DNA of 64,000 nucleotides from Thermotomaculum hydrothermale (lineage in GTDB: Bacteria > Acidobacteriota > Holophagae > Thermotomaculales > Thermotomaculaceae), in the NCBI RefSeq assembly GCF_016592575.1, contig NZ_AP017470.1, positions 2,242,501-2,306,500 on the forward strand, read 5' to 3'. The notes under the pieces were generated by a model. It was not told the origin of the DNA. It was given only the letters and a program-made list of their open reading frames with translations, and did not search any database. The position numbers and the translations under genes were made by a program. Positions 44,291-53,772 of this stretch are shown one piece after another (the first letter of the stretch is position 1; every line of letters begins with the position of its first letter).

Positions 44291-44320
44291 TTGTTTGAAA
44301 TAAATTTTTTTTAGTATAAT
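44291..44320 (+). promoter_or_regulatory. gltA promoter
   Basis: TTGTTT (44291-44296), 18-nt spacer, TATAAT (44315-44320). It predicts a leader of about 60 nt with a proper ribosome site (GTGAGGTG). Confidence 0.55.
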
Positions 44321-44387
44321 TTTAGTGAACTAAGTGCGTCTGTAACAAAGGTATTAACCCCTTAAAAAACATAAAGTGAGGTGAAAC

Positions 44388-45692
44388 ATGTTATTAAAAG
44401 AAAAACTTTCTGCATTAATCCCTCAGGAGAGAGAAGCTTTAAAGGAAATCAAGGCTCTGGCAGACAAAAAGGTTGATGAAGTAAAATGCGGCCAGGTTAT
44501 AGGTGGAATGAGGGGATGCAAGGTTCTTGTATGTGATACTTCATACCTTGACCCCTATGAAGGAATCAGGTTCAGAGGTTACACAATTCCTGAAGTTCAA
44601 AAACTCCTTCCTAAACCAGGAGAAAACGATGAGCCGTATCCTCTTGGGCTCTGGTGGCTTCTTTTAACCGGTGAAATTCCAACAAAAGAAGAAGTTTTAA
44701 GCCTTGAAGAGGAATTTAAAAAATATGCTTACCTTCCCCAGTATGTAATTGATGTGTTAAGGGCAATGCCAGCCGATTCTCACCCAATGGCAATGTTCTC
44801 AACAGCAATTGTTGCAATGGAGAGGGAATCACAGTTTAGAAAGAGATACGATGAAGGAATGACCAAGGCTGAAATGTGGGAGCCTATGCTTGAAGATTCA
44901 ATCAGGTTGCTTGCAAGGCTTCCATTAATTGCAGCTTATATTTATAGAAGAAAATATAAAGAAGATGTTCATATCCCGGCTGACCCAAATGAAGACTGGG
45001 GTGGAAATTTTGCACACATGATGGGTGTTGAAAATCCAGAATATAAAAACCTTATGAGGCTTTACCTTATTCTTCACAGTGACCATGAAAGTGGAAATGT
45101 TTCTGCGCACACAGGTCATCTTGTAGCTTCCGCTCTTTCAGATGTTTACTATGCAATTTCAGCAGCAATGGACGGGCTTGCAGGTCCTCTCCATGGTCTT
45201 GCAAACCAGGAATGCTTGAAATGGATTCTCAATCTTATGGATCATTTCGGTGGAAGAACACCAACCAAAGAAGAAATTGAAAAATACGCATGGGATACTT
45301 TAAACAGCGGTAGGGTAATTCCAGGGTACGGACACGCTGTTTTGAGAAAAACAGACCCAAGGTATACTGCACAGAGAGAATTTGCTCTCAAATACCTGCC
45401 TGATGACCCAATCTTCAAGACAGTATCCAATATTTATGAAGTTGTTCCTGAAGTATTGAAGCAGCACGGTAAGGCTAAAAACCCATGGCCTAATGTTGAT
45501 GCTCACTCAGGTGTTCTCCAGTACTACTATGGCGTAAGAGAATTTGATTTCTACACTGTACTGTTTGGCGTTTCAAGAGCACTTGGAATTACCGCTCAGA
45601 TTATCTGGGATAGGGCTCTTGGTTATCCTATTGAAAGGCCAAAATCTGTTACAAGACAGATGTTTAAAGAGCTTGCAGAAAACGCAGAATAA
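44388..45692 (+). CDS. gltA: Citrate synthase, eukaryote-like (mitochondrial) type
   Basis: 434 residues. The blocks LILHSDHESGNVSAHTGHLVAS, AMDGLAGPLHGLANQE (His269) and VIPGYGHAVLRKTDPRY (His316) resemble mitochondrial citrate synthase more than the hexameric E. coli GltA, as known for Geobacter and some other lineages. It condenses oxaloacetate and acetyl-CoA. It has its own promoter and a strong terminator, so is monocistronic. The possible Fnr-type site upstream may link it to oxygen or redox state. Re-citrate synthase is excluded because the fold motifs are those of the Si type. Confidence 0.95.
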   Translation: MLLKEKLSALIPQEREALKEIKALADKKVDEVKCGQVIGGMRGCKVLVCDTSYLDPYEGIRFRGYTIPEVQKLLPKPGENDEPYPLGLWWLLLTGEIPTKEEVLSLEEEFKKYAYLPQYVIDVLRAMPADSHPMAMFSTAIVAMERESQFRKRYDEGMTKAEMWEPMLEDSIRLLARLPLIAAYIYRRKYKEDVHIPADPNEDWGGNFAHMMGVENPEYKNLMRLYLILHSDHESGNVSAHTGHLVASALSDVYYAISAAMDGLAGPLHGLANQECLKWILNLMDHFGGRTPTKEEIEKYAWDTLNSGRVIPGYGHAVLRKTDPRYTAQREFALKYLPDDPIFKTVSNIYEVVPEVLKQHGKAKNPWPNVDAHSGVLQYYYGVREFDFYTVLFGVSRALGITAQIIWDRALGYPIERPKSVTRQMFKELAENAE

Positions 45693-45719
45693 TAGTTTAA
45701 AATTTTTATTAAAATTTTC

Positions 45720-45746
45720 AGGCGGCTTTAAGCCGCCTTTTTTTAT
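45720..45746 (+). terminator. Rho-independent terminator of gltA
   Basis: AGGCGGC (45720-45726), 5-nt loop, GCCGCCT (45732-45738), then a run of seven T. Confidence 0.93.
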
Positions 45747-45846
45747 TGTCAAATTAGTTTAATTGTTGTCTGTATTTTTACTTGTTTAAATCACCATAAT
45801 TTACTTTTAAGTGTTTTTCAAATCTTTTATTAAAAAATAAAAAATA

Positions 45847-45875
45847 TTGACTTTTTATTGTTAACTTGTTAATGT
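45847..45875 (+). promoter_or_regulatory. Promoter of the pseudo-receiver gene
   Basis: TTGACT (45847-45852), 17-nt spacer, TAATGT (45870-45875), 27 nt before the start codon, which has AAAGGGG upstream. Confidence 0.55.
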
Positions 45876-45901
45876 TAAGAAAAAAGATAAAGGGGTTTAT
45901 T

Positions 45902-47509
45902 ATGAAAAATATTTTTGTTGTTGACCCGTCAATAATGATTCATAAAATTGTTGAATTAACTTTCAAAGATAGCCCTGAATATAATGTCAGGTTTTTCTCA
46001 AGTTATCCTTTAAATATTGATGAGGGGGAAAAAGCTGAATATATATTTATTACAATTGATTTACCGGGAATTGAGATTGAAGAAACTATAAAAGAGCTAA
46101 AAAGCAAATATAATTGCCCCCTAATTGCCATGGTTCCTAAATTTCTTGATTACAACAGAGATTCAATTGTTAACGCAGGGGCTGATGCTATTTTAGAGAA
46201 GCCTTTTACTTCAGATGAATTAAGAAACACCCTTGTATCTTTAAGTGAGTCAACCTCTTTAAAAGAGGAAACAATTGCTGAAATAGATTCCGAAACTTTT
46301 GAAGAAATAGGGAGTTTTGACGAAGATTTAACCCTTTCAGAAGAAGATTTGATGGATGTTGACAGGGAAATATTAGAGCAGGAAGTTTCCGGGGATGAGC
46401 TTATAATGGATGATTTTCAAGACGAGATAGATACCAAAGAATTACAGGGTGATGGTAACAAACAGGATGCTGAATTTGGTGAACTGGATTTTGATGAGCA
46501 AGAACTGGAGAGTGAACTTGATGCTGAGTTAGGTGAAGACATTGACAAAGAGTTGGATGAAGAACTTGAAGAGGTGGAATTCACCGAGGAAGAGCTTGAA
46601 AAAGACCTTGAATCTATGGATTTGTCTTCAATTGAGGAAGAAGCAGAGGAATTTGAAGAGGAAATGATAGAACAGGCTGAGATAGAGACAGGTGAAATTC
46701 ATGAAGCTGAAACTCAGAGGATTGAACCGGAACAGCTTGCCCAATTTAGAGAAATAGCAGAGGATTATAAAGGGGAAGAGACTGAAGAGGAAATGGAAGA
46801 AGTAAAAGGAGAAGAATTTGAAGATTTTGTGGAAGAAGTTGCTGAAGAAAATGTAGATGAAAAATTGGTCAAAGAAATTGATAATGAGGAACAAATAAAT
46901 ATTGATGAGGAGATTGAGCAACCGTCAGTCTCAGAAGAGACTGATTTAACAAGCGAAGAAAAAACATTAGACCTTGATTCTGCAATGGCAAGTAGTAGCG
47001 AGCAGGCTCAGGTTAAAGATATAGAAATGGAACCAACAAAGGTAGATGAGTTTGATAACTTTGTTGAAGAGGTTTCGGAAAAAACTGTAGATGAGAAGCT
47101 TGCAAAAGAAATTAAAAATGAAGAAGAAATAAATATTGAAGAAGAAATTGAACAATCATCAGCTTCAGAAGCATCTGATTTAATAAATAATGAAGACTTT
47201 TCCCATCCTACCCAATTTGACGAATCAGATATGATAGAAGCAGAAAAAAAAGAGCTTCATCATGATAGCGAACCTATAATGAAAGAAGTGATGGAGAAAA
47301 CGGAACCTGTTGTAGAAAGTGTTGTTGCTGAAGAAACAACTGCAAAGGGTTTAAGTTTAACTGAGGATGATATTAAGAGGATAGCAGAAGAGGTTGTAAA
47401 CAGGTTAAGCGATAGAATAATCAGGGAAATTGCATGGGAAGTTATTCCCCAGATTGCTGAAGACATAGTTTTGAGAAGAATAAAAGAACTTGAAAAAGAG
47501 ATAGAATAA
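45902..47509 (+). CDS. Pseudo-receiver protein with long acidic linker and conserved C-terminal helix
   Basis: 535 residues from ATG at 45902 (AAGGGG upstream; an earlier start at 45866 is rejected). Residues 1-117 follow the receiver (CheY-like) fold, MKNIFVVDPSIMIHKIV to ILEKPFTSDEL, but the phospho-Asp position at the end of strand 3 is Thr51 (FITIDLPGIE) and the N-terminal acid pair is reduced, so it should not be phosphorylated. Residues about 120-480 are extremely Glu/Asp-rich and contain a 50-residue repeat. The last 50 residues (LTEDDIKRIAEEVVNRLSDRIIREIAWEVIPQIAEDIV) form an amphipathic helix of a type I recall from deltaproteobacterial receiver-like proteins. It may be a polar scaffold (inference). 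The next gene lies 15 nt on. Confidence 0.7.
   Translation: MKNIFVVDPSIMIHKIVELTFKDSPEYNVRFFSSYPLNIDEGEKAEYIFITIDLPGIEIEETIKELKSKYNCPLIAMVPKFLDYNRDSIVNAGADAILEKPFTSDELRNTLVSLSESTSLKEETIAEIDSETFEEIGSFDEDLTLSEEDLMDVDREILEQEVSGDELIMDDFQDEIDTKELQGDGNKQDAEFGELDFDEQELESELDAELGEDIDKELDEELEEVEFTEEELEKDLESMDLSSIEEEAEEFEEEMIEQAEIETGEIHEAETQRIEPEQLAQFREIAEDYKGEETEEEMEEVKGEEFEDFVEEVAEENVDEKLVKEIDNEEQINIDEEIEQPSVSEETDLTSEEKTLDLDSAMASSSEQAQVKDIEMEPTKVDEFDNFVEEVSEKTVDEKLAKEIKNEEEINIEEEIEQSSASEASDLINNEDFSHPTQFDESDMIEAEKKELHHDSEPIMKEVMEKTEPVVESVVAEETTAKGLSLTEDDIKRIAEEVVNRLSDRIIREIAWEVIPQIAEDIVLRRIKELEKEIE
46814..47197 (+). repeat. Two-copy 50-residue protein repeat inside the acidic linker
   Basis: Residues 305-354 and 383-432 of the pseudo-receiver protein align without gaps with 33 of 50 identical positions (both start EF-x2-FVEEV and share VDEKL-x-KEI). 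Unit spacing is 78 residues. Confidence 0.8.
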
Positions 47510-47511
47510 GA

Positions 47512-47517
47512 TATATT
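47512..47517 (+). promoter_or_regulatory. TATATT placed 7 nt before the GTG of the transglycosylase gene
   Basis: TATATT, 7 nt, GTG at 47525, no Shine-Dalgarno. Weaker than the other cases because AT-rich sequence gives TATATT by chance. Confidence 0.35.
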
Positions 47518-47524
47518 AAAATTT

Positions 47525-49363
47525 GTGAAAAAAAGCAGTTTGATGTATAGCGGGATTAAAATTTTTGTATTTATTTCTCTTTTATTAGGTGTTTCCTGTG
47601 CCAATCCAAAGATTGAGATAAATCCCCCTGAAAATAAATTAAATGTAGAAAAAGAGGTTAATTCAGGTATAGAGAGTGCTCTTTATTACTATAAAACCGG
47701 AAAAATGTATTCTGAAATCGGCTATGTGGAGGACGCAAAAACATACTTTGATAAGGCTGTTGAGTTTGTTTATGAGCAACCTGACGAGGTTATAAATAAC
47801 CCAGAATTTAAGCAATTCAGGGAAGACCTAATTAATAAAATCCACTTTCAGGAGACAACTCTGCTTGCAAAAGGCGATGCCTATTCAGAGACAGAGCAAG
47901 ATAATGATGTTAAAGACGAGATTTTAAACGATGGAGATATTAAGCTATCTGGAGAAGAAGAGTTAAGCGAGAAAAAATTAATTGAAAGTTCGAAGGTAAC
48001 TTACTCTTTCCCTGTTGTTGTAAATGAAAAAGTGCTTGCGTTTATTAAGGCTTACTCCACAAAACTAAAGCCTGTTATTCAAGCAACTCTTGAGCGTTCT
48101 GGAAGGTATATAGATAGATACAAAGAGATTTTCAGGGAGCAGGGAGTACCGGAAGACCTTGCATATCTACCTATAATTGAAAGCGGATTTAAAATACATG
48201 CTCTTTCAAGGGCAAAAGCAAAAGGGATATGGCAATTTGTAAGAGGAACAGCAAGACTTGAGGGGTTAAGGGTTGACTGGTGGGTTGATGAAAGGTGTGA
48301 CCCTGAAAAATCTGCAATTGCTGCAGCAAAACACCTTAAAAAACTCTATGAACATTACAATGATTGGTATCTTGCCCTTGCGGCGTACAATGCTGGGCAG
48401 GGGAAGGTGGATAGGGCAATTAGAAGGGCTAAAACAAGGGATTTCTGGAAATTGGCAAAGCATAGATGGCTTTTAAGAAGGGAGACAAAAAATTATGTCC
48501 CGGCCTTTATAGCAGCACTAATAATTGCAAAAAACCCTGAAAAGTATGGTTTTACTGATTTAAATTATGAAAAACCCCTTGAATACGATACTGTGACAAT
48601 TGATTCCTGCACAGATTTAAGAGTGATAGCTAAACTTTGCAATACTTCTGTTAGAAAGATTCAGGAGCTTAACCCCCATTTAAGGAGATTAACCACTCCT
48701 ATAAGGGTTAAGAATTTTAAAATAAACATTCCAAAAGGGACGAAAGATAAATTTATCGCAGAATTCAGTAAACTCCCTCCAGAAAAGAGGGTGACTTTAA
48801 GGTATCACAGGATAAAGAGAGGGGAAACACTCTCTCAAATTGCAAGAAGGTATCAAACAAGCGTGTCTGCTATATGCAGGGCAAATGGAATAAGGAATAA
48901 AAGATTAATTAGAGCAGGTAAAACAATTGTTATCCCAATAGGCACCGGTCATGATTACTATGTTCCCAGAGTTAAAGATTTTACAGTTAAGTATAGAAGA
49001 AAGAGGTATCCCCGCGGTAAGAAATTTTATTATAGGGTAAGAAGAGGCGATTCCCTTTATAGAATTGCTCGCAAGTTTGATACTGACACAGAGAGTATAA
49101 AAAAATGGAACAAGCTTAAATCTAATCTTTTAAGGCCGGGGAAAAAACTTGTTGTTTATTATGGAATTTCTACAAAACGCAAAGAGTCTCATTCTTCCGT
49201 AAAAGATAAAATTCCCGAAGGTTTTTACCTTGTGAGGGAAGGGGATACAATTTATTCAATTTCAAGAAAATTTGGTTTAAGTGTTGCAAGGCTCAAAAAG
49301 ATAAACAACATAAAGTCAAATATAATAAGGCCGGGAGATTTATTAAAAGTTAAGGATATTTGA
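47525..49363 (+). CDS. MltD-like lytic transglycosylase lipoprotein with three LysM domains
   Basis: 612 residues, GTG start. A signal peptide ends in the lipobox LLGVSC. A Glu-rich stretch is followed by the SLT domain, with catalytic Glu219 in LPIIESGFKIHALSRAKAKGIWQF and the block ALAAYNAGQGKVDRAI. Three LysM repeats follow (RIKRGETLSQIARRYQTS, RVRRGDSLYRIARKFDTD, LVREGDTIYSISRKFGLS), binding peptidoglycan. It cleaves glycan strands to anhydro-muropeptides from the outer-membrane side. MltD proteins often have two LysM; here three. The end overlaps the comM start. Confidence 0.93.
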   Translation: MKKSSLMYSGIKIFVFISLLLGVSCANPKIEINPPENKLNVEKEVNSGIESALYYYKTGKMYSEIGYVEDAKTYFDKAVEFVYEQPDEVINNPEFKQFREDLINKIHFQETTLLAKGDAYSETEQDNDVKDEILNDGDIKLSGEEELSEKKLIESSKVTYSFPVVVNEKVLAFIKAYSTKLKPVIQATLERSGRYIDRYKEIFREQGVPEDLAYLPIIESGFKIHALSRAKAKGIWQFVRGTARLEGLRVDWWVDERCDPEKSAIAAAKHLKKLYEHYNDWYLALAAYNAGQGKVDRAIRRAKTRDFWKLAKHRWLLRRETKNYVPAFIAALIIAKNPEKYGFTDLNYEKPLEYDTVTIDSCTDLRVIAKLCNTSVRKIQELNPHLRRLTTPIRVKNFKINIPKGTKDKFIAEFSKLPPEKRVTLRYHRIKRGETLSQIARRYQTSVSAICRANGIRNKRLIRAGKTIVIPIGTGHDYYVPRVKDFTVKYRRKRYPRGKKFYYRVRRGDSLYRIARKFDTDTESIKKWNKLKSNLLRPGKKLVVYYGISTKRKESHSSVKDKIPEGFYLVREGDTIYSISRKFGLSVARLKKINNIKSNIIRPGDLLKVKDI

Positions 49364-50892
49364 TGGTTACAAAGGTTAAATCCGCCGATTTATCAGGAAT
49401 TTACGCTTATCCGGTAGATGTGGAAGTTGATTTGTCAGGTGGATTGCCATCCTTCAACATTGTTGGCTTGCCTGATGCATCAGTCAGGGAAAGCCGCGAC
49501 AGAATACGCTCTGCAATAAAAAACTCAAGGTTTGATTTCCCAAAATCAAGGATAACAGTTAACCTTGCCCCGGCAGACTTGAAAAAGGAAAGTTCAAGGC
49601 TTGATATTGCAATTGCCCTGGGAATGGTTATTGAGCAGGGGAAAATAAAGCCAGTTTTCCCCTTTGATAGATGCCTTTTTATAGGGGAATTGTCTTTAGA
49701 TGGGTCTGTTAGAGGGGTAAGCGGTGTATTAAGCACAGCATTATACTGTAAAGAAAACAGTCTTAAACTCTTTATCCCTTCAGAAAACTTTTGCGAGGCA
49801 AATTCGGTTAAAGGGATTGAAATTTACCCCTATTCATCGCTTCTTGATTTAATTGCTATTTTAACCGGGGAAAAGGAAAACTCTAATTTTGTTGAAGAGT
49901 GCACAGACCAGGAAGCAAAACAGGATTACGAGGTTTTACTTGAGGATATAAAAGGGCATATACAGCCTAAAAGAGCTTTGATAATAGCCTGTGCAGGAGG
50001 GCATAATATGCTTATGTATGGCCCACCTGGGAGTGGTAAAACAATGCTTGCCAAGGCTATACCTTCAATTCTTCCTGAAATGAATAATAGAGAGAGAATA
50101 GAGACAACAATGATTTATTCAGCAGGGGGAAGGCTTAGGGAGAAAGGGCTTATAAAGATAAGGCCTTTCAGAAGCCCGCATCATACAATATCCCATGTTG
50201 GCCTTGTAGGTGGCGGTGCAAAATTATTGCCTGGGGAAGTATCCTACGCCCACAACGGGGTTTTGTTTTTAGACGAATTCCCTGAATTTTCAAGGAAAAC
50301 ACTTGAAGTTTTAAGGCAGCCAATGGAGGATGGGGTTGTAACAATTACAAGGGCCACTGGCTCTGTTCAATTTCCTGCAAAGTTTATGCTTGTTGCAGCA
50401 ATGAACCCATGCCCCTGTGGGTATTACGGTTCAAAGGAGAGGGAGTGTATATGCACCCCTTCAAAGATTTTAAATTATAGAAGCAGAATTTCAGGCCCAA
50501 TTCTTGACAGGATAGATTTAATTGTAAATGTCCCTCAAATTCCTCTTGAAAAGATGAGAGAGGCTAATCTTGACAATTTAACCTCAAAAAAGGCAAGGGA
50601 AATGGTTTCAAAGGCTATGGAAATTCAATTTAAGAGAAACAATTGCTTAAACGCATACCTTAATTCAAAGAAGATAAAACAACTTTGTAAATTAGAAAGC
50701 GATGCGGAAGACCTGCTTTTAAGCGCAGGCAAGCAAAATTCATTTTCTTCAAGAACCTATACAAGGGTTTTGAAGTTAGCAAGAACAATTGCAGATTTAG
50801 AAGGCAACGAAAAAATAAAGGTTTTCCATATTGCTGAGGCTTTGCAGTTTAAACTCTCCGACTTTCTTTCGGAAAATATATCGTATGATTGA
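49363..50892 (+). CDS. comM: YifB/ComM Mg-chelatase-like AAA+ ATPase
   Basis: 509 residues from ATG at 49363 (1-nt overlap with the previous stop; a TTG at 49360 is not needed). N-terminal Lon-like domain (VDLSGGLPSFNIVGLPDASVRESRDRIRSAIKNS), AAA core with Walker A GPPGSGKTM from Gly220 and Walker B VLFLDEFPEF, and a zinc-like loop NPCPCGYYGSKERECICTP. ComM is a helicase that helps branch migration of transforming DNA. No other competence genes are in the window. Its stop overlaps the lipoate-ligase start by 8 nt. Confidence 0.93.
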   Translation: MVTKVKSADLSGIYAYPVDVEVDLSGGLPSFNIVGLPDASVRESRDRIRSAIKNSRFDFPKSRITVNLAPADLKKESSRLDIAIALGMVIEQGKIKPVFPFDRCLFIGELSLDGSVRGVSGVLSTALYCKENSLKLFIPSENFCEANSVKGIEIYPYSSLLDLIAILTGEKENSNFVEECTDQEAKQDYEVLLEDIKGHIQPKRALIIACAGGHNMLMYGPPGSGKTMLAKAIPSILPEMNNRERIETTMIYSAGGRLREKGLIKIRPFRSPHHTISHVGLVGGGAKLLPGEVSYAHNGVLFLDEFPEFSRKTLEVLRQPMEDGVVTITRATGSVQFPAKFMLVAAMNPCPCGYYGSKERECICTPSKILNYRSRISGPILDRIDLIVNVPQIPLEKMREANLDNLTSKKAREMVSKAMEIQFKRNNCLNAYLNSKKIKQLCKLESDAEDLLLSAGKQNSFSSRTYTRVLKLARTIADLEGNEKIKVFHIAEALQFKLSDFLSENISYD

Positions 50893-51610
50893 TTTAGAAT
50901 TTTACCCTTTTGAATACAATTCTCCACAAACAAATATGAAGATAGATGAATTTTTTTTAACAAAAAGCAAAGGATTTGTTTTCAGGCTTTACGGATGGAA
51001 GCCTTATGGAGTTTCTATTGGCTTTTCCCAGCAAAAAGAAAAGGTGTGCAATGTTTCTTACTGTGAAAAAAACAAGATAGATATTGTAAAAAGAATTACA
51101 GGTGGTGGTGCTGTTTACCACAAAAACGACATAACCTATATGATTTCATTCCCCCTTGAATTTTATAATGATAAAACCGTATTAGGCATCTATAGAAAAA
51201 ATGCTGAAATATTAATGAAAATATTTACATCTTTAGAATTAAACTGTCAATTTGCTGGAAAGGTTAAAAGAGAGCTGAGAAGGGAAGGGATGAAAAATGG
51301 AATTGCCTGTTTTCTCCTTCCTTCAGATTTTGAAATACTTGTTAACGGCAAAAAAATTGTGGGAAACGCTTTGAGGGTAGAAAAAAACAGGGTTTTGCAG
51401 CACGGTTCAATAGCCTTTGATTTTGATTATGAGGAGACTGCTATTGTTTTAAATACACAAAAAGAAAGATTAAAAAAAAGGGTAATTTCTTTAAAAGAGC
51501 TATTACCTTCTTTGACAATTCAGGATTATCAGGAAAAATGTATTGAATGCCTTAAGCAATTTGGTTTTCCATTGAATTTTAAAACCAATTGTTTGCCTTT
51601 TAAAGATTGA
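50885..51610 (+). CDS. Lipoate-protein ligase A family protein
   Basis: 241 residues from ATG at 50885, 8 nt inside comM; a start at 50831 deep inside comM is rejected. The BPL/LplA/LipB fold shows KRITGGGAVYHKNDITYMISFPLEF with the RRxTGGGAVYHD-like motif, then KIVGNALRVEKNRVLQHGSIAFDFD with the ligand Lys. It attaches lipoate or octanoate to carrier proteins such as E2 or GcvH. The C-terminal accessory domain of E. coli LplA is missing, so it could be an octanoyltransferase (LipM/LipL-like) instead. Confidence 0.85.
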   Translation: MIDLEFYPFEYNSPQTNMKIDEFFLTKSKGFVFRLYGWKPYGVSIGFSQQKEKVCNVSYCEKNKIDIVKRITGGGAVYHKNDITYMISFPLEFYNDKTVLGIYRKNAEILMKIFTSLELNCQFAGKVKRELRREGMKNGIACFLLPSDFEILVNGKKIVGNALRVEKNRVLQHGSIAFDFDYEETAIVLNTQKERLKKRVISLKELLPSLTIQDYQEKCIECLKQFGFPLNFKTNCLPFKD

Positions 51611-51652
51611 TTTTTTTGTTTAAAATAAATTGAATTAAACAAGGAGAGGGAA

Positions 51653-53188
51653 ATGAAAAGATACGCTTTAATTTCTGTTAGTGATAAAAACGGTATTGTT
51701 GATTTTGCAAAAAAGCTTGAAAATTTAGGCTTTGAAATAGTTTCAAGTGGGGGAACTTTTAAAGTGTTGAAAGATGCAGGGTTGAATCCCGTTAAGGTTT
51801 CTGATATTACAGGTTTCCCTGAAATACTTGACGGCAGGGTTAAAACCCTTCACCCAAAAATTCACGGTGGAATACTTGTAGATATGAGAAAAGAAAGCCA
51901 TAGAGAAGAGTTGAAAAAACACGGCATTAATAACTTTGAGATAGTCTGCGTTAACCTTTACCCATTTAAAGAAACAGTTAAAAAAACAGATGATGTTGAC
52001 GAGATTATTGAAAACATTGACATTGGCGGGCCAACCCTTTTAAGGGCTTCTGCAAAGAATTTTTACTCTGTTGCAGTTGTAGTTGACCCTGATGATTACT
52101 CAAAGGTTGTTGAGGAAATTGAGAAAAACGGTGAAGTGTCCCTTGATACAAGAAAGAAACTTGCATTAAAGGCTTTGTCCCATACAGCATCTTACGATAT
52201 TGCAATATCCTCTTTCTTTAATAGAATGCTTGAAAATAAATTTCCTGAGAGGTTGTTTCTTGAATACAACCTTGAGAACACATTGAGGTACGGGGAGAAC
52301 CCCCATCAGCAAGCTGCTTTTTACAGCGAGCCTGATTTTAGGAATGATGAATTGCCTGCTTTGAAAAAATTGCAGGGTAAGGAGTTATCATACAACAACT
52401 TAATGGATTCTGATGCTGCAATTGAAATGGTAAGGGAGTTTGATGAGCCTGCGTGCGTAATCGTAAAACATGCTAACCCCTGCGGGATAGGAAGGGATAA
52501 TGAATCTTTAAAAATTGCTTTTGAAAGGGCACACTCCACTGACCCGATGTCTGCCTTTGGGGGCATTATTGCTTTAAACAGAGAGGTTGACGGTGAGCTT
52601 GCCTCTCTGATTACTAAAAATTTTGTTGAGGTTGTAATTGCCCCTTCCTTTACAAAGGAAGCAAGGGGGATTTTTTCAAAAAAGAAGAATTTAAGGCTAA
52701 TCCAATTGCCCATTAACTCTGAAAAATACCCTTACTTCAACATAAAGAGAGTAAGGGGTGGAATACTTTTGCAGGATGCTGACACTATTGAAGAGGACAG
52801 AAGCAATTGGAATGTTGTAACAGAGGCAAAGCCTGATGAGGAGACATTTAAGGCTTTGGAGTTTGCATGGAAGGTTGTAAAGCATGTAAAATCAAATGCA
52901 ATTGTTTTCTGCAAGGAAAATGAAACTCTTGGTATTGGGGCAGGCCAGATGAGCAGGGTTGATTCAGTTAAAATTGCCGTGATGAAGGCAAATAAGGATT
53001 TAAACGGAAGTGTGCTTGCATCTGACGCCTTCTTTCCTTTTAGAGATAGCATAGACGAAGCTGCAAAAATAGGGGTAAAGGCTGTTATTCAGCCAGGCGG
53101 TTCAATTAGGGATAAAGAGGTAATTGAGGCTGCAAATGAGCATGGAATTGCTATGGTGTTTACCGGCATCAGGCACTTCAGGCATTAA
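51653..53188 (+). CDS. purH: Bifunctional AICAR transformylase / IMP cyclohydrolase
   Basis: 511 residues, full length. N-terminal MGS-like IMP cyclohydrolase ([33 protein letters not shown], then [14 protein letters not shown]), and the AICAR transformylase domain with [55 protein letters not shown]. It catalyses the last two steps of IMP synthesis. AAGGAGAGGG precedes the ATG. No other pur genes are near. Confidence 0.97.
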   Translation: MKRYALISVSDKNGIVDFAKKLENLGFEIVSSGGTFKVLKDAGLNPVKVSDITGFPEILDGRVKTLHPKIHGGILVDMRKESHREELKKHGINNFEIVCVNLYPFKETVKKTDDVDEIIENIDIGGPTLLRASAKNFYSVAVVVDPDDYSKVVEEIEKNGEVSLDTRKKLALKALSHTASYDIAISSFFNRMLENKFPERLFLEYNLENTLRYGENPHQQAAFYSEPDFRNDELPALKKLQGKELSYNNLMDSDAAIEMVREFDEPACVIVKHANPCGIGRDNESLKIAFERAHSTDPMSAFGGIIALNREVDGELASLITKNFVEVVIAPSFTKEARGIFSKKKNLRLIQLPINSEKYPYFNIKRVRGGILLQDADTIEEDRSNWNVVTEAKPDEETFKALEFAWKVVKHVKSNAIVFCKENETLGIGAGQMSRVDSVKIAVMKANKDLNGSVLASDAFFPFRDSIDEAAKIGVKAVIQPGGSIRDKEVIEAANEHGIAMVFTGIRHFRH

Positions 53189-53199
53189 GGAGTTTTGTT

Positions 53200-53772
53200 A
53201 TGATGAGGCACATAAGCGATGTTGGGTGGATTGAAGTTATAACAGGCTGTATGTACAGCGGAAAAACAGAGGAGTTGATAAAAAGGTTGAGAAGAGCAAT
53301 TATTGCAAAGCAAAGTGTTAAGGTTTTTAAGCCAATGATTGATAACAGGTATTCTGAAGACAAGATTTCTTCCCATAACAGAAATATGTTAGAGGCTATT
53401 GTTGTTAGGCACTCAGACGAAATCCTTCCCCTTGTGGAAGAAAATGATGATGTTATAGGAATTGAGGAAGTGCAGTTTTTTGACGAAAAGATTATAGATG
53501 TTTGTAAATACCTTGCTGACAATGGCAAAAGGGTAATTGTTGCAGGGCTTGACCAGGATTACCTTGGCCAGCCTTTTGAAAATACAATGAGGCTTATGGC
53601 AGAAGCGGAATATGTTACAAAGTTGCTCGCGATATGTGTTAAGTGTGGAAACCTTGCAAATAGAACCCAGAGGACAGTAAAGAAGAAGGATAGAATTGTG
53701 GTTGGTTCAGTTGGGATGTATGAGGCAAGGTGCAGGAAGTGTTTTGACCCTGAATTGAAAAACGAAGGTTAA
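53200..53772 (+). CDS. tdk: Thymidine kinase (type II)
   Basis: 190 residues. P-loop ITGCMYSGKTEEL, Walker-B-like block GIEEVQFFD, lasso-loop region AGLDQDYLGQPFE, and zinc cysteines CVKCGNLANRTQR and CRKC. It phosphorylates thymidine. AAGGAG precedes the ATG (two ATGs in a row). It lies 11 nt after purH, and overlaps the convergent hydrolase gene by 4 nt. Confidence 0.95.
   Translation: MMRHISDVGWIEVITGCMYSGKTEELIKRLRRAIIAKQSVKVFKPMIDNRYSEDKISSHNRNMLEAIVVRHSDEILPLVEENDDVIGIEEVQFFDEKIIDVCKYLADNGKRVIVAGLDQDYLGQPFENTMRLMAEAEYVTKLLAICVKCGNLANRTQRTVKKKDRIVVGSVGMYEARCRKCFDPELKNEG

Noticed and set aside
46628-47155. Minus-strand ORFs very rich in Phe, Ile and Leu
   Set aside because: They are the antisense of the Glu-rich linker (GAA/GAG read as TTC/CTC), not membrane proteins.
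47260-47604. 114-codon minus-strand ORF across the end of the pseudo-receiver gene
   Set aside because: It lies antisense to a coding region and into the next gene's signal peptide, with no ribosome site.
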